NCBI RefSeq assembly: GCF_900108185.1
Contig: NZ_FNVA01000002.1
Location: forward strand, 310,001-374,000
DNA from: Bryocella elongata
Lineage (GTDB): Bacteria > Acidobacteriota > Terriglobia > Terriglobales > Acidobacteriaceae
Length of the DNA stretch: 64,000 nucleotides
Direction: 5' to 3'
Shown here: piece after piece, positions 18,086 to 27,645 of the stretch
Layout: every line of letters begins with the position of its first letter
Position numbering within the stretch: the stretch's first letter is position 1
The notes under the pieces: generated by a model
Seen by the model: only the letters and a program-made list of their open reading frames with translations
Database searches by the model: none
What the model was told of the DNA's origin: nothing
Made by a program: the position numbers and the translations under genes

Positions 18086-19378
18086 TTACTTCACCGGCCG
18101 CACACGCTGAGCCTGCACTGCCATCGAGGGCCGGGCGAGGCCGCGGATGCGGGCGAAGTCTGCCGCAAGGTGATTCGTCACCTGGGTCGCTGCGTAACCG
18201 GCTCCGGCGGCGAAACGCAGCAGGGGACCAAAGCTCGCAGCCGCAGCCGGTCCGACCAGGTACAGTCCCGGAACCGAAGTCTCGAAGCTGCGGCTCAGCA
18301 CCGGAGCCCCGTACTTCTGGCGGTGAATCGAGGCCCGCAGATTTGCGGCAAGGAACCGATAGCGGTCCAGATCCGTCCGGTACCCTGTGCCAGAGATGAT
18401 GTGCGACGTGGTGATCTCGCGCCGCTCACCCGCTTCGTTCGCCAGCTTCACGCGAACCATCTCCTCGCCGGACGGACCGGCAACGGCTTCGGCCTTCAGA
18501 ACCGACCAGCCGCGCAGGATCGGCATCCTGCCTTCAATGCGTCCCTGAAGCGTAGACCCCCCGGCTGGGCCAAGGTGCTTGTAGACCAGCGCGCGGCGCA
18601 GCGGCGCCGGCAGAGCCTGGAAGACTCCAGGAAAGTTTGAGGACAACCATGACCGGAGACTCTCGCCGAGCGGCGAGGAAGGATGCCGCAACCGATACCA
18701 CAGCGGCGTCTTGCCCTCAAACGCGGGCCGGTGGATGTGGATCTTCTGCGAGCGGGTCACGACGGTGGGGTGCGAGCCGATCTCGTTGAGGATCACCGCG
18801 GCGTTGAGCGAGCTTGCGCCGCGGCCCAGCACCAGTACCTCGCGTCCGCGGAATTGCTCGAACGTGCGGTGGTCAGCGGTGTGAGAAACGAGGCTGGCCG
18901 GCAAGTGCCGCAGCATCGGAGGAATCCACGAAAAGAGGCTTACGCCGGTCGCAAGGATGACGTGGCGAGCGAGGAAGCTCTCGCCGGTCTCCAGCGTCAG
19001 CCGGAAGGCCTTGCCTTCGGACTCGATATGCGTGACGTCGACCTCTTCAAGTTCAGGAACGAAGCGGTGCGCAAACTCCTGCCCATAAGCGATAAAGTCC
19101 TCGAGAGCAATGGGCACCGCGGTCGCGTGGTAGGGGCGGCCGGTAAGCCGCGCAAAGTCCTCCAGCGTAAAGGGGACCGAGCCGGCGGAGAGGTTCGAAG
19201 CGAATCCATCGGACTTGAGCTTCATGCCCACGGGCATCTGCGTCGCCCAGGAATGCATGGGCCGTCCGAAGATGCGGTGAGGCACGCCGGCCTCGCGCAG
19301 GTGGGCTGCGAGCGAAAGTCCATAGGGCCCCGCGCCGATGATGGCGGCGTGGAGGAACGACCCGGTATTGCGGTTCAC
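18086..19378 (-). CDS. FAD-dependent monooxygenase/oxidoreductase
   Basis: About 430 residues. An FAD-binding motif AAIIGAGPYGLSLAAHL is at the N-terminus and a second Rossmann motif VLVLGRGASSLNAAVIL, presumably for NADPH, is mid-protein. ISGTGYRTDLDRY resembles the ATGY motif of flavin-dependent N-hydroxylating monooxygenases and CzcO-like flavoproteins. The substrate is unknown. I prefer GTG at 19378 because a GGAG lies about 7 bases upstream; a TTG at 19384 lies too close to it. The gene is divergent from the ATP-grasp gene at 19661, which may hint at a shared small-molecule pathway, but that is only inference. Confidence 0.78.
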   Translation of the reverse strand: MNRNTGSFLHAAIIGAGPYGLSLAAHLREAGVPHRIFGRPMHSWATQMPVGMKLKSDGFASNLSAGSVPFTLEDFARLTGRPYHATAVPIALEDFIAYGQEFAHRFVPELEEVDVTHIESEGKAFRLTLETGESFLARHVILATGVSLFSWIPPMLRHLPASLVSHTADHRTFEQFRGREVLVLGRGASSLNAAVILNEIGSHPTVVTRSQKIHIHRPAFEGKTPLWYRLRHPSSPLGESLRSWLSSNFPGVFQALPAPLRRALVYKHLGPAGGSTLQGRIEGRMPILRGWSVLKAEAVAGPSGEEMVRVKLANEAGERREITTSHIISGTGYRTDLDRYRFLAANLRASIHRQKYGAPVLSRSFETSVPGLYLVGPAAAASFGPLLRFAAGAGYAATQVTNHLAADFARIRGLARPSMAVQAQRVRPVK

Positions 19379-19660
19379 GATCAAGCTCCGTCCTTTCGCG
19401 GCTCTGCGGACGCTTACGAAGATGAGAAATCCGTCGCTTCGGGGCCGCTATCCCCCGGATGAGTTATCCCCATTACGAACGGGTGCTGCGGCTCGCAAGA
19501 GGTGTTGGTATGGGACGTTCCCGCAGCGGATACCCCACCTTTGCGGGACAACGTGCACGGACTGTCGTGCGATAGACTCGACTTCGTTTCCATCACGGCG
19601 TCCTGCAGACGACTTGTCTAAGGGACTCGTTCAGAGGACCGGTTACAGAGGACCAGGGGA

Positions 19661-20905
19661 TTGAGCACAAGCTCAGAAGATTCGAGCCGGCCGGGCAAGA
19701 GCAAAGTGCTGCTCCTGGCGGGAGCAAAGTGGGTGTCGACCGCCCGTTTGGTGCTGGCTCTGGCCTCCTTCGATTGCGACGTCGAACTCATGGCGCCCAA
19801 GTCCCACCCGGCAATCCGGGCTGGCGTCGTGAAGCGGGGATATCGATACGACGTATTACGACCTGTCGAAAGTATCCTCAAAGCGATCCGTGCGTCGCAA
19901 CCCGACATCGTGATTCCTGTTGATGAGCTCACCGTCCTGCATCTGGAGGAGCTGCGGTCGGCTGCGGAGGTCAGCTCTGGCGAGGACCAGGAGGCGATCC
20001 GGCGCCTGCTGGCGACCAGCGGAGAGCGCGCTGAGACCACCGCCTTGGGCCGCTCGCGTCTGGCCCTGCTGACCCTGGCCGCGGGGCTGGGAGTCGCCAC
20101 CCCCGACACCATTGCCGTTTCCTCGCCGCAGGAGCTTGCCGTCGCCGTGCGCGATCTGGGGCTGCCTCTGGCCCTCAAGGCTGACGCCACCTTCGGTGGC
20201 CGCGGGGTCCGCCTCGTCGCCACCGAAAGTGAGGCCGCGCGCGCCTGGGGCCGTCTCCATCGGGCATCGACGTTCCTCACCGCACTTAGGCGCGGTATCG
20301 TCTGGCACGACTGGAGCTACATCCGCGAATGGGCCAACGGCACCACACGCGACGTCGCTGCCCAGCGCCTGGTCCGTGGAACGGAACGAACCGCCATGGC
20401 CGTCGCCGTCGCTGGGGAATTAAGGGCTGCTGTCTGCCTGGAGGTGATTCAGACTGCGGAGTATCTCGGCCCCTCCAGCGTGCTTCGGATCGTCGAGGAC
20501 GAGACCATGATGGAGGCTATCCGCAGCGTCGCGAAGGGCGCCAACGTCAGTGGCTTCTGCGGCTTCGACTTCATCGTCGACGAAGCGACCGGTACGCCTC
20601 TGCTGATCGAGATGAACCTTCGACCGACACAGCTCGCCCACCTTCCGCTGGGGCCTGGGCGGGATCTGGTTGCGGCTTACCTGAGGGGGATGCTCGGGCT
20701 CAACGTGGAAGATCGGCCAGCGGCTACCGCGCAGGACCTGATAGCCCTCTTCCCTCAGGAGCTTCTGCGGGATGCGGACAGCGAATGGACTCTAAAGGCT
20801 TACCACGATGTCCCATGGGACGTGCCTGAGCTGGTCCGGGAAGCACTGGACAGGAATGTGCCCGAGGTCATCGCGGCGGATAAGCGATATGGCGCTCGAG
20901 GATAG
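19661..20905 (+). CDS. ATP-grasp domain enzyme, unknown substrate
   Basis: About 414 residues. The N-terminal Rossmann-like part (VLLLAGAKWVSTARLVLALASFDCDVELMAP) precedes an ATP-grasp domain, with GLPLALKADATFGGRGVRLV as the nucleotide-binding Gly-rich loop and CGFDFIVDE...PLLIEMNLRPTQLAH carrying the metal-binding acidic/Asn residues. Such enzymes join a carboxylate to an amine or thiol through an acyl phosphate. The only start before the domain is TTG 19661, directly after GGGGA, so an internal start is possible. The neighbouring exopolysaccharide locus is convergent, and membership of it is unproven. Confidence 0.72.
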   Translation: MSTSSEDSSRPGKSKVLLLAGAKWVSTARLVLALASFDCDVELMAPKSHPAIRAGVVKRGYRYDVLRPVESILKAIRASQPDIVIPVDELTVLHLEELRSAAEVSSGEDQEAIRRLLATSGERAETTALGRSRLALLTLAAGLGVATPDTIAVSSPQELAVAVRDLGLPLALKADATFGGRGVRLVATESEAARAWGRLHRASTFLTALRRGIVWHDWSYIREWANGTTRDVAAQRLVRGTERTAMAVAVAGELRAAVCLEVIQTAEYLGPSSVLRIVEDETMMEAIRSVAKGANVSGFCGFDFIVDEATGTPLLIEMNLRPTQLAHLPLGPGRDLVAAYLRGMLGLNVEDRPAATAQDLIALFPQELLRDADSEWTLKAYHDVPWDVPELVREALDRNVPEVIAADKRYGARG

Positions 20906-21074
20906 CGCTTCGCGTTAGCCGCTCCGCGGGCAGCCCTTTCGGGAGCGGCTTCGCCGTTAGGTCGTTAGCGCCTTCGCCCTCAGCTCGTTGTTGGTTCGCG
21001 TTGGCGGAAAGCGACCCTGACCGCGAAGCGGCTGACGGCAACGCCGCTATCCCGAAGGGCTAACGCGAAGCGCT
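20904..21074. repeat. Nested inverted repeats between convergent genes
   Basis: A 17-bp sequence (AGCGCTTCGCGTTAGCC, 20904-20920) has its exact reverse complement at 21058-21074. Inside are further arms: GCCGCTCC near 20918 with GGAGCGGC near 20942, and GCCCTTTCGGG (20933-20943) nearly complementary to CCCGAAGGGC (21051-21060). The left arm starts at the stop of the ATP-grasp gene and the right arm ends just before the stop of the glycosylphosphotransferase gene. Confidence 0.8.
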
Positions 21075-21081
21075 GATCTCT

Positions 21082-22632
21082 TCAGTACGCCCCGCGCCGG
21101 CGCACCACCGCGGAGAACGTCCGCAGCAGGATCTTGATGTCCAGCAGCAGGCTCCAGCGGTCGATGTAGCGCAGGTCGAGCTTGATGAGGTTGTCGAAGT
21201 CCGACAGCGAGCGCCCGGAGACCTGCCAGAGGCCCGTAATTCCGGGCTTGACGGAGAAGCGGCGCATCAGCCACGCCTCGGAGAAGCGGCGCACATCACG
21301 CTCCGGCAGCGGCCTGGGGCCAACAAGCGACATCTCGCCCTTCACCACATTGAATAGCTGCGGCAGCTCGTCCAGCGAGGTCTTGCGGAGAAAGGATCCG
21401 ACCTTCGTGACGCGGGGATCCTGCTTGATCTTGAAGGTGGGGCCGTCGTTCTCGTTCAGGTGCTCGAGCGCAGCCTGCCGTGCCTCGGCGTCCACCACCA
21501 TGGAGCGGAACTTGATCATCCCGAACATCCGCTTGCCCAGCCCATAGCGCTGCTGGATGAAGAAGACCGGCCCGTTGCTGGTGAGCTTCACGGCGAGCGC
21601 AATGAGCAGTAGCACCGGGGCCAAAATCAGCAGGCCCAGCGATGCCAGAATGCGATCGAAGATGTTCTTGACCAGCAGGCGCTGGTCGCGGTGCACCATC
21701 TCCAGCACTACGCGATTGCCGTCCCCGGCGCCGACATGATGGTGCTTGGTCGCGGCGGCGGTGAAGAGGTCGAGGGAGTACTGCACCTCGATGCCTCCTC
21801 GCCCGCAAACGTTGATGATCTGTTCGATCTCGTTGAAATGGCTCTTGATGGGAAGCGCGATCAGCACTTCGTCCACCGGCAGCCGCATCAGCAGCATCTC
21901 CAGGTCGGAGACGTGGCCCAGATACGGCGCGAGGCCGTCGCACTCGGGCTGTGGCGTCGAGTCGACGTAGCCTTCCAGGTGATAGCGGAACTCCCGATCA
22001 TCCGGAAGCTCCAGCGTCGCGCTGCGGGCGCGCATGCCTGTGCCGCAGATCAGCACCGTCCGTGGCTTGCGGAAGGCCGGGCGGATGTTTTCCTCGTAGG
22101 TGTAGACGCAGACCCGCGTCGCCAGCATCAGCGAGCACCCCAGGAACCAGAACAGGCAGGCGGAGGTAATCGGGTCGAGGTGCTGCGCTCCGGTGTGCAG
22201 GGGTAAGACTGCGACCAGGGTGCACAGCGCGGCGCTCAGCGGCACCTTCACCATCACCGAGGTCAGGGTGCGGGTCAGCCGCGGGTGATACAGCCCCGTC
22301 AGCCAGAAGATGAGTCTCCACGTAAGCAGGAGAGCCAGCACGGCCAGCAGGTTGTGAACCGATATGCGTAGCTGGAGGAAGCTGCCGAGGCTTCCGTCGT
22401 GGTGAATGGCGAAGCTGTAAGCTGTTGCGAACAGGGCGGCGCACAGGCTGGCCTGGTCGAACAGTCGCACCAGGGGGGAGGCCAGTTGCCGGACGAGAGG
22501 CGGCACGGCGGGCGCACGGCCGTCGAAGTCGCCGGGCAGAACGGGTGCCAGCGGGGCGGAACGGGGCGACGTCCGCATCCGGCTCGTGCCGGACGAAGCC
22601 TGATGGATAGCCTCGAAGGTCTCTTCCGCCAT
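21082..22632 (-). CDS. Exopolysaccharide polyprenyl glycosylphosphotransferase (priming enzyme)
   Basis: About 516 residues: roughly four to five N-terminal membrane helices, a central Rossmann-like CoA_binding_3 region ([19 protein letters not shown]) and a C-terminal bacterial sugar transferase domain. The last begins at [26 protein letters not shown] and carries [29 protein letters not shown] and [15 protein letters not shown]. It would put the first sugar-phosphate on undecaprenyl phosphate and start the repeat unit. ATG 22632 is preferred; a TTG at 22722 would add 30 residues. It is transcribed away from the rest of the exopolysaccharide operon. Confidence 0.9.
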   Translation of the reverse strand: MAEETFEAIHQASSGTSRMRTSPRSAPLAPVLPGDFDGRAPAVPPLVRQLASPLVRLFDQASLCAALFATAYSFAIHHDGSLGSFLQLRISVHNLLAVLALLLTWRLIFWLTGLYHPRLTRTLTSVMVKVPLSAALCTLVAVLPLHTGAQHLDPITSACLFWFLGCSLMLATRVCVYTYEENIRPAFRKPRTVLICGTGMRARSATLELPDDREFRYHLEGYVDSTPQPECDGLAPYLGHVSDLEMLLMRLPVDEVLIALPIKSHFNEIEQIINVCGRGGIEVQYSLDLFTAAATKHHHVGAGDGNRVVLEMVHRDQRLLVKNIFDRILASLGLLILAPVLLLIALAVKLTSNGPVFFIQQRYGLGKRMFGMIKFRSMVVDAEARQAALEHLNENDGPTFKIKQDPRVTKVGSFLRKTSLDELPQLFNVVKGEMSLVGPRPLPERDVRRFSEAWLMRRFSVKPGITGLWQVSGRSLSDFDNLIKLDLRYIDRWSLLLDIKILLRTFSAVVRRRGAY

Positions 22633-22993
22633 AAGAGAACAGCTTTCATCGGCCGCTGAGGCCGAGGACTGAGTGAGTGGTACAAGAGGCCCGGGTGAGC
22701 TCTCGAATGAAGTTGGTCTCAATCTACCCCTTCAATTGCCGAAGCGTAAGCCTCTAACGGGGACAGCGAAATTCGTCTTTGGTGTTACGACAATTTTAGT
22801 CGTACTACCTTTGCCTGCACGAAAGAATGATATTCCTTGCTAACGGTGTAGCGTCGATCCGGGTTTCTCACCGGTTTTCCTCCGCAATCGTCGGCTTTGT
22901 TCCCGGAATTCAAGGTAAAGAGGTTGGTACACTGGTGCGGGCAGCGAGAAGATACTGGACGAAACGGCAGCCTGTTCGCGTAAGTAACGCAAA
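22633..22993. promoter_or_regulatory. Divergent control region of the exopolysaccharide locus
   Basis: The 361 bp between the priming transferase and the co-polymerase gene is AT-richer than its surroundings around 22740-22870 and should contain both promoters. An imperfect palindrome, AAGAATGATATTCCTT (22823-22838), is the only operator-like element I see. Confidence 0.35.
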
Positions 22994-25198
22994 ATGAACA
23001 GTTACGCTCCGCCAAAGATGCGACAGATCGTCACCGAGGCCGTCTTCCGGCGGCGGCGCATCTTCCTGTTCACCATATACATCGTGGTTGGCGCGGTTCT
23101 TCTCCTCACGCTGCTCATGCACCGGAAGTACCAGGCGGAAGCCAAGTTGATGGTGCAGAATCTCCGTGCGCAGGCGCCGTTGACCACCAGCCCTGCCGAG
23201 CACCTCGTCCAGGCCAACGACGTCTCGACGACCGAGATCAACAACGAGGTCGACCTGCTGACCAGCACCGGCGTCGCCCGCCGCGCGCTCGGCCTCGATC
23301 CCCAGGGGACCAGTACGCGGGATGAAGAGAAGAGCATCTCCACGCTGGAACGTCATCTCAAGGTCGACCCCGTCCACCAGAGCAGCGTCATCGACATTTC
23401 TCTGATCGATAACTCCCCCGAAGAAGCCCGCGACCAGCTGCAGAAGATCATTGACGCCTATTTCGCCGATCGCGGCGATGCGGCTCGTTCCAGCGGTGCG
23501 GCGGAGTTCTTCGACCAGCAGGTGAAGGAGAAGGCCCGCCAGCTCGACGAGGATCAGCAGGAGCTGACACAGTTTGAGGTCGACCACCAGATCTCCGATC
23601 TGGAAGACCAGATCAAGCTGCAGACGCAGCGCGTCGGCGGGCTGCAGGACCAGCTGTCGCAGGCGGACGCGATGCTGGCCCGCCAGCAGAGCTCCCGTGC
23701 CGCGCAGCAGCGCGAGCTGGACAAGACCCCCCAGCGTTCCCGCACGACGGTCCGGACGATTACCAACCAGTACTCGCAGGAGCGCCTGAATACTGAGCTG
23801 GTAGACCTCGAGAACCGCCGCACCGAGCTGCTCAAACGCTACCCCGCCACTGACCGCCAGGTGCTGGAGATCGACGAGAAGATCGAGACCACCAAGGATG
23901 CGGTGCAGGCGGCGGCGAAGAACCCCGCCGGCGAGACGGCCACGGACGTTAACCCCGTCTACCAGCAGCTCAGCTCAGCCATGGCGACTTCGACGGCGGA
24001 GGTCAGCGGTACGGTGGCGGCGCGCGCCCAGCTGGGAGAGCAGGTCAAGAACGCAAAGGCCCGCCTCGATGAACTGGAGCAGGCTACCACCGAGTACAAC
24101 GGCCTCAAGCGCAAGCTCGCCCAGGCCCAGGACGACTACAAGGTCTACGCCCAGAAGCGCGATGAAGCGCGCATCTCCGACGCGCTGGACAAGGCGAAGA
24201 TGTTCGACGTGGCGCTCGTCCAGGCTCCCATCGCGTCTCCGGATCCCGTGCGGCCAAAGCCGGTCCTGTATCTCGCGGCGGGTCTTGCCTTTGCGATCCT
24301 GCTGGGGACGCTGCTCGCGGTCTACGCGGATACCTCCACCGAGCAGGTCTACTCGCCCGCCAGGCTCGACGAACTCACCGGCATGCGCACCATCGCCACC
24401 TTTGCTGACGAGGATGACCACGATGGTGCGAAGGACGGCAATGGTGTCGAGTACCGGCGCGTTCTCGTCGCAATCCGGGGAGGTCTCGGCGCCGATCAGG
24501 ATGGCTCGGGCGCCAGTGCGCACTTCGCTCCCGTGGCTTCAGTCGACGGCAGCGAAGGAGCTTCGGGCTGGGCCGCCGCCATCGCGCCCGCGCAGCGCAG
24601 GACAGCGAATGCCACGGCAAGCGGCCACGACGAGGCTGTGGCGCTGGGCAAGGGCAAGCCTGCTGGGTACGCTGTGGCCTTCCTCTCTGCGCTCTCAGGC
24701 GAAGGCACCTCCTACGTCGTCCGCAATCTTGCCACGGAGGCCTCACGCCAGGCCTCGAGCCGCGTGGCCATCATGGATATGGGCAAGCTGCTCAAGCACT
24801 TCGAGGCCGAGGAGGATGTCAGCTTCGGCCTGAAGTACGACTCCAGCAAGCTCTGCTGGGTGCTGGCCACAAACGGCGAGCTGGGCTCTCGTCCACGCCA
24901 GCGCGGAGCGACCCAGGGCCAGTTCTCGGCACGGCTTCGCCCGCTCATGATCGAGGCCCGGCGCGAGTTCGACTTCATCTTTCTCGACTGCCCCAGCCTG
25001 CAGGCCTCCACGCTCGCCAGCGAGCTAGCCCTCTGCATCGACGGTTACGTCGGCGTCGTCGCTGCCGGGCAGTCGCGCAAACAGAATCTCGAGCAGCTGC
25101 AGGCGATGTTCGGCTCCACGCGGGTTCCGTTGCTCGGCTATGTTTTGAATCGCCGCCGCTACGCTGTTCCGGGCTGGCTGCACAAGCTGTTGTTCTAG
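22994..25198 (+). CDS. Wzc-like polysaccharide co-polymerase with degraded kinase domain
   Basis: 734 residues. A Wzz-type N-terminus (helix IFLFTIYIVVGAVLLLTLLM at about 22-41), a long coiled-coil periplasmic region (about 170-400), the Pro-rich segment SPDPVRPKPVLYLAAGLAFAILLGTLLA leading into helix 2, then a cytoplasmic BY-kinase-like domain. In that domain the P-loop reads LSGEGTS (567-573), with Thr where the Lys should be; Walker A' is VAIMDMG; Walker B is FIFLDCPSL; no Tyr cluster follows. It probably sets chain length without working as a tyrosine kinase. ATG 22994 has a weak ribosome site. Confidence 0.88.
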   Translation: MNSYAPPKMRQIVTEAVFRRRRIFLFTIYIVVGAVLLLTLLMHRKYQAEAKLMVQNLRAQAPLTTSPAEHLVQANDVSTTEINNEVDLLTSTGVARRALGLDPQGTSTRDEEKSISTLERHLKVDPVHQSSVIDISLIDNSPEEARDQLQKIIDAYFADRGDAARSSGAAEFFDQQVKEKARQLDEDQQELTQFEVDHQISDLEDQIKLQTQRVGGLQDQLSQADAMLARQQSSRAAQQRELDKTPQRSRTTVRTITNQYSQERLNTELVDLENRRTELLKRYPATDRQVLEIDEKIETTKDAVQAAAKNPAGETATDVNPVYQQLSSAMATSTAEVSGTVAARAQLGEQVKNAKARLDELEQATTEYNGLKRKLAQAQDDYKVYAQKRDEARISDALDKAKMFDVALVQAPIASPDPVRPKPVLYLAAGLAFAILLGTLLAVYADTSTEQVYSPARLDELTGMRTIATFADEDDHDGAKDGNGVEYRRVLVAIRGGLGADQDGSGASAHFAPVASVDGSEGASGWAAAIAPAQRRTANATASGHDEAVALGKGKPAGYAVAFLSALSGEGTSYVVRNLATEASRQASSRVAIMDMGKLLKHFEAEEDVSFGLKYDSSKLCWVLATNGELGSRPRQRGATQGQFSARLRPLMIEARREFDFIFLDCPSLQASTLASELALCIDGYVGVVAAGQSRKQNLEQLQAMFGSTRVPLLGYVLNRRRYAVPGWLHKLLF

Positions 25199-25300
25199 GA
25201 ACTTGGGTTCTGCTTTGAGGATCTGGTCTTCGGTTCGGGGTTCCGTACCAAGTTAGGCTCTTGGCCCGGACGTCCGGCACAGGTCATGCTGAGGAAGAAG

Positions 25301-26134
25301 ATGCGCAAGGTGTCTGCCAAATCGAGCTCGTACATGAACCCGGTGCTGGGGCTTGCGTTGGGGTGCGCCCTGGGCGGGTTGCTTCCGTGCACGTCCGCTC
25401 TTGGACAGAATGCCACCCCCCCGGATTCCCCGAAGACTCTGCCCGGCTCAGTCCCGTCGACGCCCGTCGTAAAGGCAAAGGGGTCTTCGATCATCGCCGG
25501 TGCAGGGAAGTCCGAGACCGGTCCGCAGCACATGGGGGATGGCTCCGCGATCGGGCCGCAGGGGTACTACGAGGTCGAGCCCGGTGACACGGTCACCGTC
25601 AACTTCCGCTTTACTCCCGAGTTCAACGACGAGGTCGTCGTCGGCCCTGACGGCCGTGCGAGCCTCAAGTCCACCGGCGCCGTGAAGCTGGCTGGAATGA
25701 CGGTGCCCGAGATTGAGCGCATGATCGTCCGCGAGAGCTCGATGAAGCTCGTCAATCCCGAGGTCACCGTCAGCCTCAAAGACTTCCAGAGGCCGCAGAT
25801 CGTCGTCGCCGGCGAGGTGACGACCCCCGGGCACTTCGATCTCAAGCGGCCCATCACCGCGACGCAGGCAATCTTGATGGCCGGTGGCCCGAAGGACGAT
25901 GCGTCGATGGGCCACGTGCTGCTCTTCCGCCGGATCAACTCGGAGTACGCCGAGGTTCACGTGCTGGAGCTGGGACGCTACGACGCCCGGACCCGCGCGA
26001 AGAACGACATGATCCTGCAGCCCGACGACCTTATCCTGGTCCGGCATGATCTGGTCTCGAAGATCGATCGCTTCGTGAAGCTCATCAATCTCGGCGTCTA
26101 CTTCAACCCGATCGGCAACAACGGAATCTTCTAG
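25301..26134 (+). CDS. Wza-like polysaccharide export protein
   Basis: About 277 residues with an export signal (VLGLALGCALGGLLPCTSALGQ), a Poly_export domain (YYEVEPGDTVTVNFRFTPEFNDEVVVGPDGRASL...VTVSLKDF) and one SLBB domain (IVVAGEVTTPGHFDLKRPITATQAILMAGG). It would form the outer-membrane export channel for the polysaccharide. ATG 25301 is chosen because GAGGAAGAAG precedes it; ATG 25286 adds five residues. If the Cys in the signal region is lipidated, it would be a lipoprotein like Wza. GT4 follows after 14 bp. Confidence 0.88.
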   Translation: MRKVSAKSSSYMNPVLGLALGCALGGLLPCTSALGQNATPPDSPKTLPGSVPSTPVVKAKGSSIIAGAGKSETGPQHMGDGSAIGPQGYYEVEPGDTVTVNFRFTPEFNDEVVVGPDGRASLKSTGAVKLAGMTVPEIERMIVRESSMKLVNPEVTVSLKDFQRPQIVVAGEVTTPGHFDLKRPITATQAILMAGGPKDDASMGHVLLFRRINSEYAEVHVLELGRYDARTRAKNDMILQPDDLILVRHDLVSKIDRFVKLINLGVYFNPIGNNGIF

Positions 26135-26148
26135 CGCATGCTGGAACC

Positions 26149-27561
26149 ATGGAGCGACGCGTGAAGGTTCTGCTGATGGCCTACGAGTGCAGCCCTTACC
26201 GTGGCTCGGAATGGGCCGTGGGTTGGGGAAGATTGCTTGAGGGCGCCCGTGCGGCCGAGCTCCACGTCATCACCAGTGAGTCGAACTTTGCTGCACTGCA
26301 GCGTGCCGACAGCGAAGGGCTCCTTCCAGCGGGCGTCCGCTACTACACCCCGACGCCGGATGCAGCTCTCCGAAAGATGGAGCAGAAGCCCGCCCTCTTC
26401 GCCTACAACTACACCGCCTACCACCACTGGCAGAAGCTAGCCTTCGAGCTCGCGAGGAGCCTGCACGCAACGGAGAAGTTCGATCTCGTCCACCAGGTGA
26501 ACGTCTGCACCTTCCGCGAGCCCGGCTATACGTGGCAGCTCGATATCCCGTACCTGTGGGGACCGGTTGGCGGGACGCAGAACTTCCCATTCAGCTTCCT
26601 CTCGATGCTGCACCCGGTCGAAGCCATCAAGGAGTTCATGCGCGCCGTCAGCAACGAGTGCTCGCTGCGCTTCAAGGGGCGTGTGCGGGCCGCCGCGCGA
26701 CACGCCGCAATGATTATCGGGGCCAATTCCACCAATCAGCGCGACTACGAGCGCGTCTTTCAGCGCGACGTAGGCTTGCTGCTCGAGACCGGTCTGCGCA
26801 CGGTGATTGAACCTGATCGCTCGCGCTTTCAGTCCCGCGTGGACGACAAGCGTGCAGGACGGTCGGCACGGCCCATCAAGCTTCTGTGGAGCGGTGAGTT
26901 CCAGACCCGCAAGGCTCTGCCCATCCTGCTGCGAGCTCTTGCCAGGCTTGAAGAGGAGGATGTGCGCTGGGAGCTGGACATCCTCGGCAACGGCCCCATG
27001 TGGACCTCGTGGATCGCCGAGACGGGAAGGCTTGGCCTGCTGAGCATGGTTCGCGAGCCGGTGGCGCTCGCTCCATCCGCAGGCCCGGGCACTCCACCGG
27101 TCCTTCCCGAAGAGACGCTCGGTCGCCAGGCCAGGGGCCAGCGTCAGCTGGAACAGGCTCGCGCCGCCGGACGCAACATCGTCCACTTCCTCGGCCGTCT
27201 GCCGTTCCAGGAGGCAGTCGCGAAGATGAACGAGGCAGAGGTCTTCTGCTTCACCAGCCTTCGCGACACCAGCGGCAACGTGGTGCTGGAGGCGCTGGCC
27301 GCGGGTGTTCCCGTGGTCTGCTTCGATCACCAGGGAGCGGCCGATATGGTGAGCGACGACAGCGGGGTGCTGCTGCCGGTCGTCTCCCCCAGCGCCGCAG
27401 TCACCGACTGGGCTGCGACCCTGCGCGAACTCGTCGACGACCCCGAGTACCTGCTCGAACTGAGCGAGGGCACCACGGAGCAGGCGCGGAAGTTCCTTTG
27501 GAGTACCAATGGCGACCGTATCAACGAGATTTATCGTGAGCTCGCAAGTCGGCACGCCTAG
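26149..27561 (+). CDS. Glycosyltransferase, GT4/GT-B family
   Basis: A 470-residue GT-B enzyme. The C-terminal Glycos_transf_1 domain carries KLLWSGEFQTRKALPILLRAL and the retaining motif CFTSLRDTSGNVVLEALAAGVPVV. It would add a sugar to the lipid-linked repeat unit on the inner face of the membrane. Residues 305-345 hold an unusual Pro/Gly/Gln-rich insert between the two halves of the nucleotide-sugar domain. The start may be ATG 26149 or GTG 26161. It lies within the plus-strand exopolysaccharide operon. Confidence 0.88.
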   Translation: MERRVKVLLMAYECSPYRGSEWAVGWGRLLEGARAAELHVITSESNFAALQRADSEGLLPAGVRYYTPTPDAALRKMEQKPALFAYNYTAYHHWQKLAFELARSLHATEKFDLVHQVNVCTFREPGYTWQLDIPYLWGPVGGTQNFPFSFLSMLHPVEAIKEFMRAVSNECSLRFKGRVRAAARHAAMIIGANSTNQRDYERVFQRDVGLLLETGLRTVIEPDRSRFQSRVDDKRAGRSARPIKLLWSGEFQTRKALPILLRALARLEEEDVRWELDILGNGPMWTSWIAETGRLGLLSMVREPVALAPSAGPGTPPVLPEETLGRQARGQRQLEQARAAGRNIVHFLGRLPFQEAVAKMNEAEVFCFTSLRDTSGNVVLEALAAGVPVVCFDHQGAADMVSDDSGVLLPVVSPSAAVTDWAATLRELVDDPEYLLELSEGTTEQARKFLWSTNGDRINEIYRELASRHA

Positions 27562-27645
27562 GTTCCATTCGGCACATCACCCGGGGTGCGATAGTGCGCG
27601 AAAGGGGCATCGTGCGACCCTTGCGCGGATGAGACGATTGAGGCT

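Noticed and set aside
22823-22838. AAGAATGATATTCCTT as an operator of the exopolysaccharide locus
   Set aside because: An imperfect palindrome of this length is expected by chance in an AT-rich gap; no second copy seen.
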